Source: Streptomyces sp. A2-16
GTDB lineage: Bacteria > Actinomycetota > Actinomycetes > Streptomycetales > Streptomycetaceae
Assembly (NCBI RefSeq): GCF_018128905.1
Contig: NZ_CP063808.1
Coordinates: forward strand, 7,130,001-7,194,000
Length of the DNA: 64,000 nucleotides
Reading direction: 5' to 3'
Shown here: positions 33,998 to 42,863 of the stretch, one piece after another
Position numbering within the stretch: position 1 is the first letter of the stretch
How the letters are laid out: each line of letters opens with the position of its first letter
Position numbers and translations under genes: made by a program
Notes under the pieces: generated by a model
The model's input: the letters and a program-made list of their open reading frames with translations, nothing else
Told to the model about the DNA's origin: nothing
Database searches by the model: none

Positions 33998-34747
33998 ATG
34001 GCCCGTGATCGCAAGCCTGCCCGTCACCGAACCCGCGCCCTGGCCGTGTCCGTGGCCGCGCTCACCGTGGGAGGTGTGGCGCTCGCCGGGGCGCCCGCCT
34101 CGGCGGCGAGTCTGCCCAAGGGGCACGACGTCTCTTCGCACCAGAAGAACGTCGACTGGCGGAAGGCCAGGGCCAAGGGCGCCAGCTTCGTCTACGTCAA
34201 GGCGACCGAGTCGACCGCCTACCGCAATCCGCACTTCGGGCAGCAGTACAACGGGGCGCGCGAGGCGGGCATCATCCGCGGGGCGTACCACTTCGCGCTG
34301 CCCGACAAGTCGTCGGGCAAGGCGCAGGCCGCGTACTTCGTGCGCAACGGCGGCGCCTGGTCCGCGGACGGCTGGACGCTGCCGCCCGCGCTCGACATCG
34401 AATACAACCCGTACGACAAGAAGCACAAGTGCTACAGCATGTCCAAGGCGAAGCTGGTCGACTGGATCAGGTCGTTCAGCGACGAGGTGCGGCGGCTGAC
34501 CGGGCGGCGTCCGGTGATCTACACGACCGCCCACTGGTGGAACGCCTGCACGGGCGGCAGCGGCGCCTTCGCCGCCGATCACGCGCTGTGGGTGGCCCGC
34601 TACAACTCCGCGGACGCGGGAGCGCTGCCCGCCGGATGGTCGTACTGGACGCTCTGGCAGTACGACAACAGCGGCAGCCTGCCGGGTGACCAGAATCTCT
34701 TCAACGGGTCGGCGAGGCAGCTGAAGAGGTTCGCCGGCGGGGCGTAG
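33998..34747 (+). CDS. Secreted GH25 lysozyme (muramidase)
   Basis: 249 aa. Residues 1-37 form a twin-basic signal peptide (RDRKPARHRTR, hydrophobic core, ASAAS). The GH25 domain starts GHDVSSHQKNVDW (first catalytic-site Asp), then FVYVKATEST, GAYHFALPDK, PALDIEYNPYDKK (Asp/Glu catalytic pair) and YWTLWQYDNSG. Cleaves the beta-1,4 bond between MurNAc and GlcNAc in peptidoglycan. No separate wall-binding domain. Confidence 0.95.
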   Translation: MARDRKPARHRTRALAVSVAALTVGGVALAGAPASAASLPKGHDVSSHQKNVDWRKARAKGASFVYVKATESTAYRNPHFGQQYNGAREAGIIRGAYHFALPDKSSGKAQAAYFVRNGGAWSADGWTLPPALDIEYNPYDKKHKCYSMSKAKLVDWIRSFSDEVRRLTGRRPVIYTTAHWWNACTGGSGAFAADHALWVARYNSADAGALPAGWSYWTLWQYDNSGSLPGDQNLFNGSARQLKRFAGGA

Positions 34748-34762
34748 CCGTGTGACACACGG
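34748..34762. terminator. Short dyad directly after the lysozyme stop
   Basis: CCGTGTGACACACGG is a perfect dyad able to form a 6-bp stem with a 3-nt loop. Weak terminator or protein site. Confidence 0.35.
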
Positions 34763-34831
34763 GACGCGCGGTGGCTGCGGGCTTCGGCACGGCAATAGCC
34801 GTAGATTACGGTCACCGTGCGGCCCGCCTCA

Positions 34832-34868
34832 GTTCACCTTCCGTTCATCCAGGTTACTTACGTTCAAC
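34832..34868 (+). promoter_or_regulatory. PHO box (PhoP direct repeats) upstream of pit
   Basis: GTTCACCTTCC (34832) and GTTCATCCAGG (34843) are adjacent 11-bp direct repeats, followed by GTTACTTAC (34853) and GTTCAAC (34862) at 9-10 bp steps. Streptomyces PhoP binds 11-bp direct repeats of GTTCACC type, so phosphate control of the Pit gene is likely. It ends about 30 bp before the start codon. Confidence 0.75.
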
Positions 34869-34900
34869 AAGCCAATGACCTCGAACGATTGCCTGGGTAA

Positions 34901-36142
34901 ATGGAAAACTTCTCGCTGATCCTCGCGATTGTGGTTGTTACCGCACTCGCGTTCGATTTCACGAACGGTTTTCACGACACCGCCAACGCGATGGCCACCA
35001 CCATCTCGACCGGTGCACTCAAGCCCAAGGTCGCGGTGGCCATGTCCGCCGTGCTGAACCTTGTGGGCGCCTTCCTCTCCGTGGAGGTCGCCAACACGAT
35101 CTCCAAGGGTCTCGTCGACGAGACCGGCATCCGTCCCGAGGTCATCTTCGCCGCCCTGGTCGGCGCGATCCTCTGGAACCTGCTGACCTGGCTGGTGGGA
35201 CTGCCCTCCAGTTCCTCGCACGCCCTCATGGGCGGTCTGATCGGCGCCACCATCGCCTCGGCGGGCTTCGGGGCGGTCCACGGCGACGCGCTCGTCACCA
35301 AGGTCCTGATCCCGGCGGTCGCGGCACCGATCGTCGCGGGCGTCGCCGCCATGCTGGCCACTCGGCTCTCCTACTCGCTCGGCAAGAAGGCCGACGGCAA
35401 GGCCGCCGCGAAGGGCTACCGCACCGGTCAGATCGCCTCGGCCGGTCTGGTCTCGCTGGCCCACGGCACCAACGACGCGCAGAAGACGATGGGCATCATC
35501 ACCCTCGCCCTGGTCGCCGGCGGCGCCGTCGCCCCCGACTCCGACCCGCCCACCTGGGTCATCCTCTCCGCGGGTCTCGCCATCGCGCTCGGCACCTACC
35601 TCGGCGGCTGGCGCATCATCCGCACCATGGGCAAGGGCCTGACCGACCTCCAGCCGCAGCAGGGCTTCGCCGCCCAGACCAGCGCGGCCACCGTCATCCT
35701 GGCCTCCTCCCACCTCGGCTTCTCCCTCTCCACCACGCACTCCGTCTCCGGTTCGGTGATGGGCGCGGGCCTCGGCCGCAAGGGCGGCGTGGTCCGCTGG
35801 TCCACGGCCACCCGGATGTTCGTCGCCTGGGGCCTCACCCTCCCGGCGGCGGCCCTGGTGGGCGCCCTGGCCGAGTCGGTCACCGATCTCGGCAACTGGG
35901 GCACGGCGGTCGTGGCGGTCTTCCTCGTCGCCTCCAGCGCGGCGATCTGGAAGATCTCGCGGCGTGAGGTCGTGGACGCCTCCAACGTCAACGAGACCGA
36001 CGAGCCGGCCGGTGTGGTGACGCAGGCGATCGCCGCCGTGACCCCGCCGCCCGCGGGCAACGTGACCGAGGGCCTCACCGCCACGATCCCGGCCCCGCCC
36101 GCCACCACGGAACCGGCTGCCCCGCCGGCCGCCGCCGTCTGA
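34901..36142 (+). CDS. pit: Low-affinity inorganic phosphate transporter (Pit family)
   Basis: 413 aa, about ten membrane helices. Pit signatures: DFTNGFHDTANAMATTISTGAL near the N-terminus and SLAHGTNDAQKTMGIITLALV in the second half (inverted-repeat halves), plus SSSHALMGGLIGA and LSTTHSVSGSVMGAGLGRK. Imports phosphate or metal phosphate with H+. The last 45 residues are Pro/Ala-rich and poorly conserved. Preceded by a PHO box; S. coelicolor has a PhoP-controlled Pit gene (pitH2) close to its cob cluster, which this probably corresponds to. Confidence 0.94.
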   Translation: MENFSLILAIVVVTALAFDFTNGFHDTANAMATTISTGALKPKVAVAMSAVLNLVGAFLSVEVANTISKGLVDETGIRPEVIFAALVGAILWNLLTWLVGLPSSSSHALMGGLIGATIASAGFGAVHGDALVTKVLIPAVAAPIVAGVAAMLATRLSYSLGKKADGKAAAKGYRTGQIASAGLVSLAHGTNDAQKTMGIITLALVAGGAVAPDSDPPTWVILSAGLAIALGTYLGGWRIIRTMGKGLTDLQPQQGFAAQTSAATVILASSHLGFSLSTTHSVSGSVMGAGLGRKGGVVRWSTATRMFVAWGLTLPAAALVGALAESVTDLGNWGTAVVAVFLVASSAAIWKISRREVVDASNVNETDEPAGVVTQAIAAVTPPPAGNVTEGLTATIPAPPATTEPAAPPAAAV

Positions 36143-36167
36143 GCCCCCGTACCAAGGAAGCCTCACC

Positions 36168-36389
36168 ATGCAGATCGACTGGCAAGCCCTCGGCTCCGTC
36201 TTCGGCGTCAGCCTCGTCGTCACCGTGGGCCTCGTGGCCCTGTTCACCCTCGGCATCATGGGTCTGTCCCGCCAGGAGCGGGCCACGGCCCAGGGCGGCT
36301 CGGCCGCCCTCGCGGTCACCGGCGCCTACGCCTGCTTCGCGGCCTGCGCGGCGGCGGTGGCGTACGGGATCTATCTGATCGTGGCCTGA
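36168..36389 (+). CDS. Small membrane protein co-transcribed with pit
   Basis: 73 aa with two hydrophobic segments (about 11-33 FGVSLVVTVGLVALFTLGIMGL and 48-72). Begins 25 bp after the Pit stop, with AAGGAAG before the ATG, and ends at a strong terminator, so the two genes form one unit. Conserved in size and position in streptomycetes; function unknown. Confidence 0.82.
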   Translation: MQIDWQALGSVFGVSLVVTVGLVALFTLGIMGLSRQERATAQGGSAALAVTGAYACFAACAAAVAYGIYLIVA

Positions 36390-36405
36390 CGACAGTCCGT
36401 CACCC

Positions 36406-36454
36406 GACGGCCGGGCGGCCGCGGAACGCACAGTTCCGCGGCCGCCCGGCCGTC
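36406..36454. terminator. Perfect 22-bp hairpin after the pit operon
   Basis: Arms 36406-36427 and 36433-36454 pair without mismatch around the loop GCACA. Left arm begins GACGGCCGGGCGGCC. It lies 17 bp after the small gene stop. Very strong factor-independent-type terminator, possibly isolating the riboswitch from read-through. Confidence 0.88.
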
Positions 36455-36524
36455 CTTGTGCGACCCGCGGTGTGGGCTTCTGCACACTCCCCCGCCGCAG
36501 GTCAACAGCGAGTTGACGGCTCTC

Positions 36525-36655
36525 GAAGGGCCGTGGTGGACTGCCGGAGCCATATACGGCGGCAGGAGAGGAAGCCGGTGCGAATCCGGCGCGGTCCCGC
36601 CACTGTCACCGGGGTAGACACCCCCGGGAGCCAGGAACTCTCGCCGCCGGACTCG
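36525..36655 (+). ncRNA. Adenosylcobalamin riboswitch
   Basis: Diagnostic blocks are present in order: GAAGCCGGTGCGAATCCGGC (36571-36590), GCGGTCCCGCCACTGT with the B12 box GCCACTG, and the distal GGGAGCCAGGAACTCTCGCC. End points are approximate. It should repress the cbiB-cobI operon when coenzyme B12 is abundant. Confidence 0.92.
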
Positions 36656-36688
36656 TCGAACCAGGGCGTGGACACCCTGAGTGAGGAC

Positions 36689-36736
36689 ATGACGCGATGC
36701 TCGCCTGCCGATCCACCTGCGCCACCGGGCACTTGA
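36689..36736 (+). CDS. Candidate leader peptide MTRCSPADPPAPPGT before cbiB
   Basis: A 15-codon ORF with GTGAGG just before its ATG, ending 24 bp before the cbiB GTG and in the same frame. Two Pro-Pro pairs could slow ribosomes. May be chance or part of the riboswitch expression platform. Confidence 0.35.
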   Translation: MTRCSPADPPAPPGT

Positions 36737-36743
36737 ACGACCC

Positions 36744-36776
36744 CGCGATCGGCTGAGCCGGTGCGTGCCGATCGCG
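36744..36776 (+). promoter_or_regulatory. Hairpin enclosing the cbiB start codon
   Basis: CGCGATCGGC (36744-36753) pairs perfectly with GCCGATCGCG (36767-36776). The GTG (36761-36763) sits in the 13-nt loop. No Shine-Dalgarno site is visible, so this structure may gate initiation as the output of the riboswitch. Confidence 0.55.
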
Positions 36777-37702
36777 TCCACGCGTACGGCGCCGCCGCCG
36801 GTCTGATCGGTGACCTTCTCCTCGGTGACCCACGTCGTGGGCACCCGGTCGCCGCGTTCGGACGGGCCGCGGGCGCCCTGGAACGGGTGTCGTGGCGGGA
36901 CCACCGTGGGTGGGGCGCGCTGCACACCGCGGTGTGCGTGGGCGGTGCGGTGGGGCTCGGGGCGGCGGCGGAGCATGTCGTACGTCCCTCCCGAACCGCC
37001 TCCGTAGCGCTGACCGCGGCCGCCACCTGGGCCGTCGTGGGCGGGACCTCGCTCGTGCGGGAGGCCCGGGTCATCGAACGGGCGCTGGAGGCCGGGGACA
37101 TCGACGCGGCCCGGGAGCGGCTGCCCCATCTGTGCGGACGGGATCCGCACGCCCTCGACGCCGACGGGATCGCCCGCGCCGTCGTGGAGTCGGTCGCCGA
37201 GAACACCTCGGACGCCGTCGTCGGGGCCCTCGTGTGGGGTGCCGTCGCCGGGGTGCCGGGGCTGCTCGGGTTCCGGGCCGTCAACACGCTCGACGCCATG
37301 GTGGGGCACAAGTCGCCCCGCCACCGGCGTTTCGGGTGGGCCTCCGCCCGGCTCGACGACCTCGCCGGCTGGCCGGGGGCGCGGCTCACCGCCGTGCTCG
37401 CCGCTCTGGCCGGTGACAGTCCCCGGGGTGCCGTGCGGTCCTGGCGGGAGGATGCGCCCAAGCATCCCAGTCCCAACGCCGGTCCCGTGGAAGCCTCGTT
37501 CGCGGGAGCGCTCGGGGTGCGGCTCGGGGGGACCCTCTCGTACGCGGGGCGCGTCGAGCACCGGCCGGTGCTCAACCCGCGAGGGCGTGCCGTCGCCACG
37601 TACGACATCGAGCGCGCCGTACGGCTGTCACGGCGCGTCGGGCTGCTCGCGCTCGGCGTCGGTGTCGCCGCGCGGGCCTTTGTGAAGGGGCGTACGGCAT
37701 GA
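36761..37702 (+). CDS. cobD: Adenosylcobinamide-phosphate synthase (CbiB/CobD)
   Basis: 313 aa polytopic membrane protein. Family markers: GLIGDLLLGDPRRGHPVAAFGR at the N-terminus, VESVAENTSDAVVGALVWGAVAGVPG, NTLDAMVGHKSPRHRRFGWASARLDDL and HPSPNAGPVEASFAGALGVRLGG. It attaches the aminopropanol (phosphate) arm to adenosylcobyric acid. First gene after the riboswitch; overlaps cobQ by 4 bp. Confidence 0.96.
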   Translation: MRADRVHAYGAAAGLIGDLLLGDPRRGHPVAAFGRAAGALERVSWRDHRGWGALHTAVCVGGAVGLGAAAEHVVRPSRTASVALTAAATWAVVGGTSLVREARVIERALEAGDIDAARERLPHLCGRDPHALDADGIARAVVESVAENTSDAVVGALVWGAVAGVPGLLGFRAVNTLDAMVGHKSPRHRRFGWASARLDDLAGWPGARLTAVLAALAGDSPRGAVRSWREDAPKHPSPNAGPVEASFAGALGVRLGGTLSYAGRVEHRPVLNPRGRAVATYDIERAVRLSRRVGLLALGVGVAARAFVKGRTA

Positions 37703-39210
37703 GGGGCGGGGGTCTTCTCGTCGCCGGTACCACCTCCGACGCCGGCAAGAGCGTCGTCACCGCCGGGATCTGCCGGTGGCTGGTGCGGCAGGGGGTCAAG
37801 GTCGCGCCGTTCAAGGCGCAGAACATGTCCCTCAATTCGTTCGTGACCCACGAGGGTGCCGAGATCGGGCGGGCGCAGGCCATGCAGGCGCAGGCCTGCC
37901 GCATCGAGCCGACCGCGCTGATGAATCCCGTGCTGCTCAAGCCCGGTGGCGAGCAGAGCAGTCAGGTCGTGCTGCTCGGGAAGCCCGTCGGTGAGCTGAG
38001 TGCGCGCGGGTACCACGGGGGGCGGCAGCAGAAGCTGCTGGGGACCGTGCTCGACTGTCTCGCCGAACTGCGGGGCACGTATGACGCGGTGATCTGTGAA
38101 GGGGCCGGGAGCCCGGCCGAGATCAACCTGCGGCGGACCGACATCGTCAACATGGGCATCGCCCGCAACGCCCGCATTCCGGTGCTGGTCGTCGGGGACA
38201 TCGACCGGGGCGGGGTGTTCGCCTCGTTCTTCGGGACCGTCGCGCTGCTCGGCCCCGAGGACCAGGCGCTCGTCGCGGGGTTCCTCGTCAACAAGTTCCG
38301 GGGGGATGTCTCGCTGCTCGAACCCGGGCTCGACATGCTCCACGGGCTCACCGGGCGGTCCACGTACGGCGTGCTGCCCTTCCGGCACGGGCTCGGGATC
38401 GACGAGGAGGACGGGCTGCGGGTCTCCCTGCGGGGCACCGTCCGGGAGTCCGCCGTCGCCCCGCCGGTCGGGGAGGACGTGCTGCGGGTGGCCGTGTGCG
38501 CCGTCCCGCTGATGTCCAACTTCACCGACGTGGACGCCCTGGCCGCCGAACCGGGTGTCGTGGTGCGGTTCGTGGACCGGCCGGAGGAGCTGGCCGACGC
38601 CGACCTCGTCGTCGTTCCCGGGACCCGGGGGACGGTCAGGGCCCTCGAGTGGCTGCGCGAGCGGGGGCTCGCGGACGCGCTGGTCAGAAGGGCCGCGGAG
38701 GGGCGGCCGGTCCTCGGCGTCTGCGGCGGGTTCCAGATCCTCGGCGAGCACATCGAGGACGAGGTCGAGAGCCGGCAGGGGCACGTCGAGGGGCTCGGCG
38801 TCCTCCCCGTCCGGGTGCGCTTCGCGCGGGAGAAGACCCTCACCCGACCCGTCGGCGAGGCCCTCGGGGAGCGGGTCGAGGGGTACGAGATCCATCACGG
38901 GGTCGCTCAGGTCGGCGGCGGGGAAGCCTTCCTGGACGGCTGCCGGGTCGGCCAGACCTGGGGGACGCACTGGCACGGCTCGCTGGAGTCGGACGGCTTC
39001 CGGCGGGCCTTCCTGCGGGAGGTGGCGGCCGCCGCGGGCCGCCGGTTCGTGCCGGCCCCCGACACCTCGTTCGCCGCGCTGCGCGAGGAGCAGCTCGACC
39101 GGCTCGGCGACCTGATCGAACAGCACGCGGACACGGACGCGCTGTGGCGGCTCATCGAGTCCGGCGCGCCGCAAGGACTGCCTTTCATTCCACCGGGAGC
39201 GCCCGCATGA
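37699..39210 (+). CDS. cobQ: Cobyric acid synthase (CobQ/CbiP)
   Basis: 503 aa. N-terminal synthetase domain with GTTSDAGKSVVTAGICRWL (ATP site) and FKAQNMSLNSFVT; C-terminal class I glutamine amidotransferase domain with nucleophile C342 in GVCGGFQILGEHI and GYEIHHG. It amidates four side chains of adenosylcobyrinic acid a,c-diamide. Overlaps both neighbours by 4 bp (ATGA). Confidence 0.97.
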   Translation: MRGGGLLVAGTTSDAGKSVVTAGICRWLVRQGVKVAPFKAQNMSLNSFVTHEGAEIGRAQAMQAQACRIEPTALMNPVLLKPGGEQSSQVVLLGKPVGELSARGYHGGRQQKLLGTVLDCLAELRGTYDAVICEGAGSPAEINLRRTDIVNMGIARNARIPVLVVGDIDRGGVFASFFGTVALLGPEDQALVAGFLVNKFRGDVSLLEPGLDMLHGLTGRSTYGVLPFRHGLGIDEEDGLRVSLRGTVRESAVAPPVGEDVLRVAVCAVPLMSNFTDVDALAAEPGVVVRFVDRPEELADADLVVVPGTRGTVRALEWLRERGLADALVRRAAEGRPVLGVCGGFQILGEHIEDEVESRQGHVEGLGVLPVRVRFAREKTLTRPVGEALGERVEGYEIHHGVAQVGGGEAFLDGCRVGQTWGTHWHGSLESDGFRRAFLREVAAAAGRRFVPAPDTSFAALREEQLDRLGDLIEQHADTDALWRLIESGAPQGLPFIPPGAPA

Positions 39211-42200
39211 GCACAGTGTTGTTGTTGTCGACCGCCGACACGGACCTGCTGGCGGCCCGGGCCGCTTCCGGTGCCGACTACCGGATCGGCAACCCGACGC
39301 GCGTCGACGTCACGGACGAGCTGCCCGCTCTCCTCGACGGCGCCGACATCGCCGTCGTACGACTGCTGGGCGGCAAGCGGGCCTGGGAGGACGGGCTGGC
39401 CGCGCTGAGGGCGTCGGGCATCCCGACCGTGCTGCTGGGCGGAGAGGCCGTGCCCGACGCCGAGTTGATGGCCGAGTCGTCCGTGCCGGCCGGTGTGGTG
39501 GCCGAGGCACTCAAGTACCTCGTCGAGGGCGGGCCCGCCAACCTGGAGGAACTCGCCCGGTTCCTGTCCGACACCGTGCTCCTGACCGGTGAGGGCTTCG
39601 TCGAGCCGCGGAAGATGCCGGAGTACGGCGTCCACGGCGACCGTGCCCGGGCGGAGGGCCGTCCGACCGTCGGTGTGCTCTTCTACCGGGCCCACGAACT
39701 GAGCGGCAACACCGCCTTCGTGGACACCCTGTGCGACGCGATCGAGGCGCGGGGCGCCAACGCCCTTCCCGTGTACTGCGGTTCGCTGCGCGGAGCCGAC
39801 CCCGGGCTCTACGAGATCCTCGCCGGGGCCGACGCCCTGGTCGCCACCGTCCTCGCCGCCGGCGGCACGCACGCCTCGCAGGCCTCGGCCGGCGGCGACG
39901 AGGAGGCCTGGGACATCGGGGCGCTGGCCGACCTCGACGTGCCCGTGCTGCAGGGACTCTGCCTCACCTCGTCCAGAGCGGCCTGGGACGAGTCCGACGC
40001 GGCCCTGTCCCCCATGGACGCGGCCATGCAGGTCGCGATCCCGGAGTTCGACGGACGGCTGATCACCGTGCCGTTCTCCTTCAAGGAGCAGGGGCCCGAC
40101 GACGTTCCGGTGTACGTGGCCGACCCCGAGCGGGCCGCGCGGGTCGCCGGGATCGCCGTACGGCACGCGAGGTTGCGGCACAAGCCGAACGCCGAGAAGA
40201 AGCTGGCGCTCGTGTTCACCGCGTACCCGACGAAGCACTCGCGGGTCGGCAACGCGGTGGGCCTCGACACCCCCGCCTCGGCGGTGCGGGTGCTGGACGC
40301 GCTCTCCGAGGCGGGCTACTCCCTCACCAAATACCCCTCCGGCGGCGACGAGTTGATCCACCGGCTCATCGAGGCCGGCGGGCACGACGTCGAGTGGCTC
40401 ACCGAGGACCAGCTGGCGTCGGCTCCCGCGCGGGTGCCGCTCGCCGACTACCGGGCGTGGTTCGACAAGCTGGACCCGTCGTTGCGGGACGCGATGCTGG
40501 AGGCGTGGGGTGAGCCGCCCGGCTCGCTGTACGTCGACGGGGACGACATCGTGCTCGCCTCCCTCCAGTTCGGGAACGTCGTGGTGATGATCCAGCCGCC
40601 GCGCGGTTTCGGGGAGAACCCGATCGCGATCTACCACGACCCGGACATGCCCCCCTCGCATCACTACATGGCCGCGTACCGGTGGCTGGACAACTCCTTC
40701 GGCGCCGACGCGATCGTCCACATGGGCAAGCACGGCACGATGGAGTGGCTGCCGGGCAAGGGGCTGGGTCTCAGCGGGAGTTGCGCGCCGGACGCGGTGC
40801 TCGGTGAGCTGCCGCTGATCTACCCCTTCATCGTCAACGACCCCGGTGAGGGCACCCAGGCCAAGCGGCGCGGGCACGCCACCGTCGTCGACCACCTGGT
40901 GCCGCCGATGGCCCGGGCCGACACGTACGGCGACCTGGCCAAGCTGGAGCAGCTGCTCGACGAGTACGCGCTCGTCTCCGACCTCGACCCGACCAAGGCC
41001 CCGGCCGTCCGGGCGCAGATCTGGACGCTGGTCAAGGCCGCCGAGCTCCACCACGACCTGCATGTCGACGAGCAGCCGGACGACGAGACGTTCGACGAGT
41101 TCGTCATGCACATCGACGGCTACCTGTGCGAGATCAAGGACGTGCAGATCCGCGACGGGCTGCACATCCTCGGTGGCGGCCCGGTGGACGAGGCCCGGGT
41201 CAACCTGGTGCTCGCCGTGCTGCGCGCCTCGCAGGTGTGGGGCGGGCAGGCCAACGCCCTGCCGGGGCTGAGGGCCGCGCTGGCGGCTCATTTCGGGCTC
41301 GTCGAGAAGGAGTTGCTCGCCGAGCCGGGCGCCCCGCTGAAGGTGCCGGTCGAGTTGTCGGATCTCGTGGCGGGGCCCTCCCGTACGGCCGCCGACGCGA
41401 TCGACCTGCTGGAGCAGCTGTGCCGGCGGATCGCGGAGGGGATGGAGGAGCGCGGCTGGGCGGTCGCCGAGAGCCGCTCGCTCGTCCGTGAGGTGCTCGG
41501 TGTCGAACTCCCGGACGCCGTCGCCGTGCTGGAGTTCGCGTGCGCCGAGGTGGTGCCGCGGCTGGCGAGGACCACCGACGAGATCGATCACATCCTCAAG
41601 GCCCTGGACGGCGGTTACATCCCGGCGGGGCCCTCGGGATCCCCGACCCGCGGGCTGGTCAACGTCCTGCCGACCGGCCGGAACTTCTACTCCGTCGACC
41701 CCAAGGCCATTCCGTCCAGGCTGAGTTGGGAGGTCGGGCAGTCGCTCGCCGACTCGCTCGTGCAGCGGTACCTCCAGGACACGGGTGAGTACCCGAAGTC
41801 CGTGGGGCTGACGGTCTGGGGCACGTCCGCCATGCGTACCCAGGGCGACGACATCGCCGAGATCCTGGCGCTGCTGGGCTGCCGGCCGGTGTGGGACGAC
41901 GCCTCGCGGCGGGTCACCGGCTTCGAGGTGATCGGCCTGGAGGAGCTCGGGCGGCCCCGCATCGACGTCACCGTCCGCATCTCCGGCTTCTTCCGGGACG
42001 CGTTCCCGCACGTGGTCGGGCTGATCGACGACGCCGTCCGCAAGGTGGCGGAGCTGGACGAGCCCGCCGACTCCAACTACGTGCGCGCCCACGCCGACGA
42101 GGACACCGCCGAGCACGGTGACCGGCGGCGCGCCACGGCCCGGATCTTCGGGTCCAAGCCGGGAGCGTACGGTGCCGGGCTGCTGCCCCTGATCGACGCC

Positions 42201-42863
42201 CGCAACTGGCGCTCGGACGCCGACCTCGCCGAGGTGTACGCGGTGTGGGGCGGCTACGCCTACGGGCGCGGGCTCGACGGGCGGGCCGCGCGCGGGGACA
42301 TGGAGACGGCGTTCCGGCGGATCAACGTGGCCGCGAAGAACGTCGACACCCGCGAGCACGACCTGGTCGACGCGGACGACTACTTCCAGTACCACGGCGG
42401 CATGGTCGCCATGGTGCGGCACCTCACGGGTGCCAACCCCGAGGCGTACGTGGGTGATTCGGCCACGCCCGACCAGGTCAAGACGCGGACGCTGGGCGAG
42501 GAGACCCACCGGGTCTTCCGGGCCCGGGTGGTCAACCCGCGCTGGATGGCGGCCATGCGCCGGCACGGCTACAAGGGCGCCTTCGAAATGGCGGCGACCG
42601 TCGACTACCTCTTCGGCTACGACGCCACGGCGGGCGTGGTCGACGACTGGATGTACGAGAAGCTCAGCGCGGAGTACGTCTTCGACGCGGAGAACCGGGA
42701 CTTCATGAAGAAGTCCAACCCCTGGGCGCTGCGGGGCATCACGGAGCGGCTGCTGGAGGCCGCCGACCGTGGGCTGTGGGCCGAGCCGGACGCGGACACG
42801 CTGGAGCGGCTGCGGGCCACGTACCTGGAGCTCGAGGGCGACTTGGAGGGTGACGAGAAGTGA
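39207..42863 (+). CDS. cobN: Cobaltochelatase large subunit CobN
   Basis: 1218 aa from ATG 39207. Homologous to the H subunit of magnesium chelatase. Conserved blocks: GVLFYRAHELSGNTAFVD, VFTAYPTKHSRVGNAVGLDTP, HMGKHGTMEWLPGKGLGLSG, ARIFGSKPGAYGAGLLPLID and RWMAAMRRHGYKGAFEMAATVDYLFGYDAT. It holds the corrin substrate during ATP-driven cobalt insertion, the late-insertion (aerobic) route. Works with the AAA+/VWA protein encoded next. Confidence 0.97.
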   Translation: MSTVLLLSTADTDLLAARAASGADYRIGNPTRVDVTDELPALLDGADIAVVRLLGGKRAWEDGLAALRASGIPTVLLGGEAVPDAELMAESSVPAGVVAEALKYLVEGGPANLEELARFLSDTVLLTGEGFVEPRKMPEYGVHGDRARAEGRPTVGVLFYRAHELSGNTAFVDTLCDAIEARGANALPVYCGSLRGADPGLYEILAGADALVATVLAAGGTHASQASAGGDEEAWDIGALADLDVPVLQGLCLTSSRAAWDESDAALSPMDAAMQVAIPEFDGRLITVPFSFKEQGPDDVPVYVADPERAARVAGIAVRHARLRHKPNAEKKLALVFTAYPTKHSRVGNAVGLDTPASAVRVLDALSEAGYSLTKYPSGGDELIHRLIEAGGHDVEWLTEDQLASAPARVPLADYRAWFDKLDPSLRDAMLEAWGEPPGSLYVDGDDIVLASLQFGNVVVMIQPPRGFGENPIAIYHDPDMPPSHHYMAAYRWLDNSFGADAIVHMGKHGTMEWLPGKGLGLSGSCAPDAVLGELPLIYPFIVNDPGEGTQAKRRGHATVVDHLVPPMARADTYGDLAKLEQLLDEYALVSDLDPTKAPAVRAQIWTLVKAAELHHDLHVDEQPDDETFDEFVMHIDGYLCEIKDVQIRDGLHILGGGPVDEARVNLVLAVLRASQVWGGQANALPGLRAALAAHFGLVEKELLAEPGAPLKVPVELSDLVAGPSRTAADAIDLLEQLCRRIAEGMEERGWAVAESRSLVREVLGVELPDAVAVLEFACAEVVPRLARTTDEIDHILKALDGGYIPAGPSGSPTRGLVNVLPTGRNFYSVDPKAIPSRLSWEVGQSLADSLVQRYLQDTGEYPKSVGLTVWGTSAMRTQGDDIAEILALLGCRPVWDDASRRVTGFEVIGLEELGRPRIDVTVRISGFFRDAFPHVVGLIDDAVRKVAELDEPADSNYVRAHADEDTAEHGDRRRATARIFGSKPGAYGAGLLPLIDARNWRSDADLAEVYAVWGGYAYGRGLDGRAARGDMETAFRRINVAAKNVDTREHDLVDADDYFQYHGGMVAMVRHLTGANPEAYVGDSATPDQVKTRTLGEETHRVFRARVVNPRWMAAMRRHGYKGAFEMAATVDYLFGYDATAGVVDDWMYEKLSAEYVFDAENRDFMKKSNPWALRGITERLLEAADRGLWAEPDADTLERLRATYLELEGDLEGDEK

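Larger units (their letters stand above)
36390..36760. other. 371-bp leader region between pit operon and cob operon
   Basis: Contains, in order, the pit terminator (36406-36454), a GTCAAC-AGCGA-GTTGAC dyad (36501-36517), the cobalamin riboswitch, a 15-codon ORF and a hairpin around the cbiB start. Nearly every base is accounted for by regulatory structure. Confidence 0.8.

Noticed and set aside
32809..34008. 399-codon plus-strand frame over the aldolase
   Set aside because: Antisense to a clear class II aldolase and running through an interspersed repeat.
36571..36610. tRNA-like GCGAATCCGGC sequence
   Set aside because: Part of the cobalamin aptamer, not a T-arm; no cloverleaf or anticodon stem.
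36458..36736. 92-codon frame through the cobalamin riboswitch
   Set aside because: Translates the riboswitch itself; only its last 15 codons, after the aptamer, are considered as a possible leader ORF.
38907..42566. 1219-codon minus-strand frame opposite cobN
   Set aside because: Antisense artefact in GC-rich DNA; composition (Arg, His, Val, Gly) is unlike real proteins, and cobN is unmistakable.
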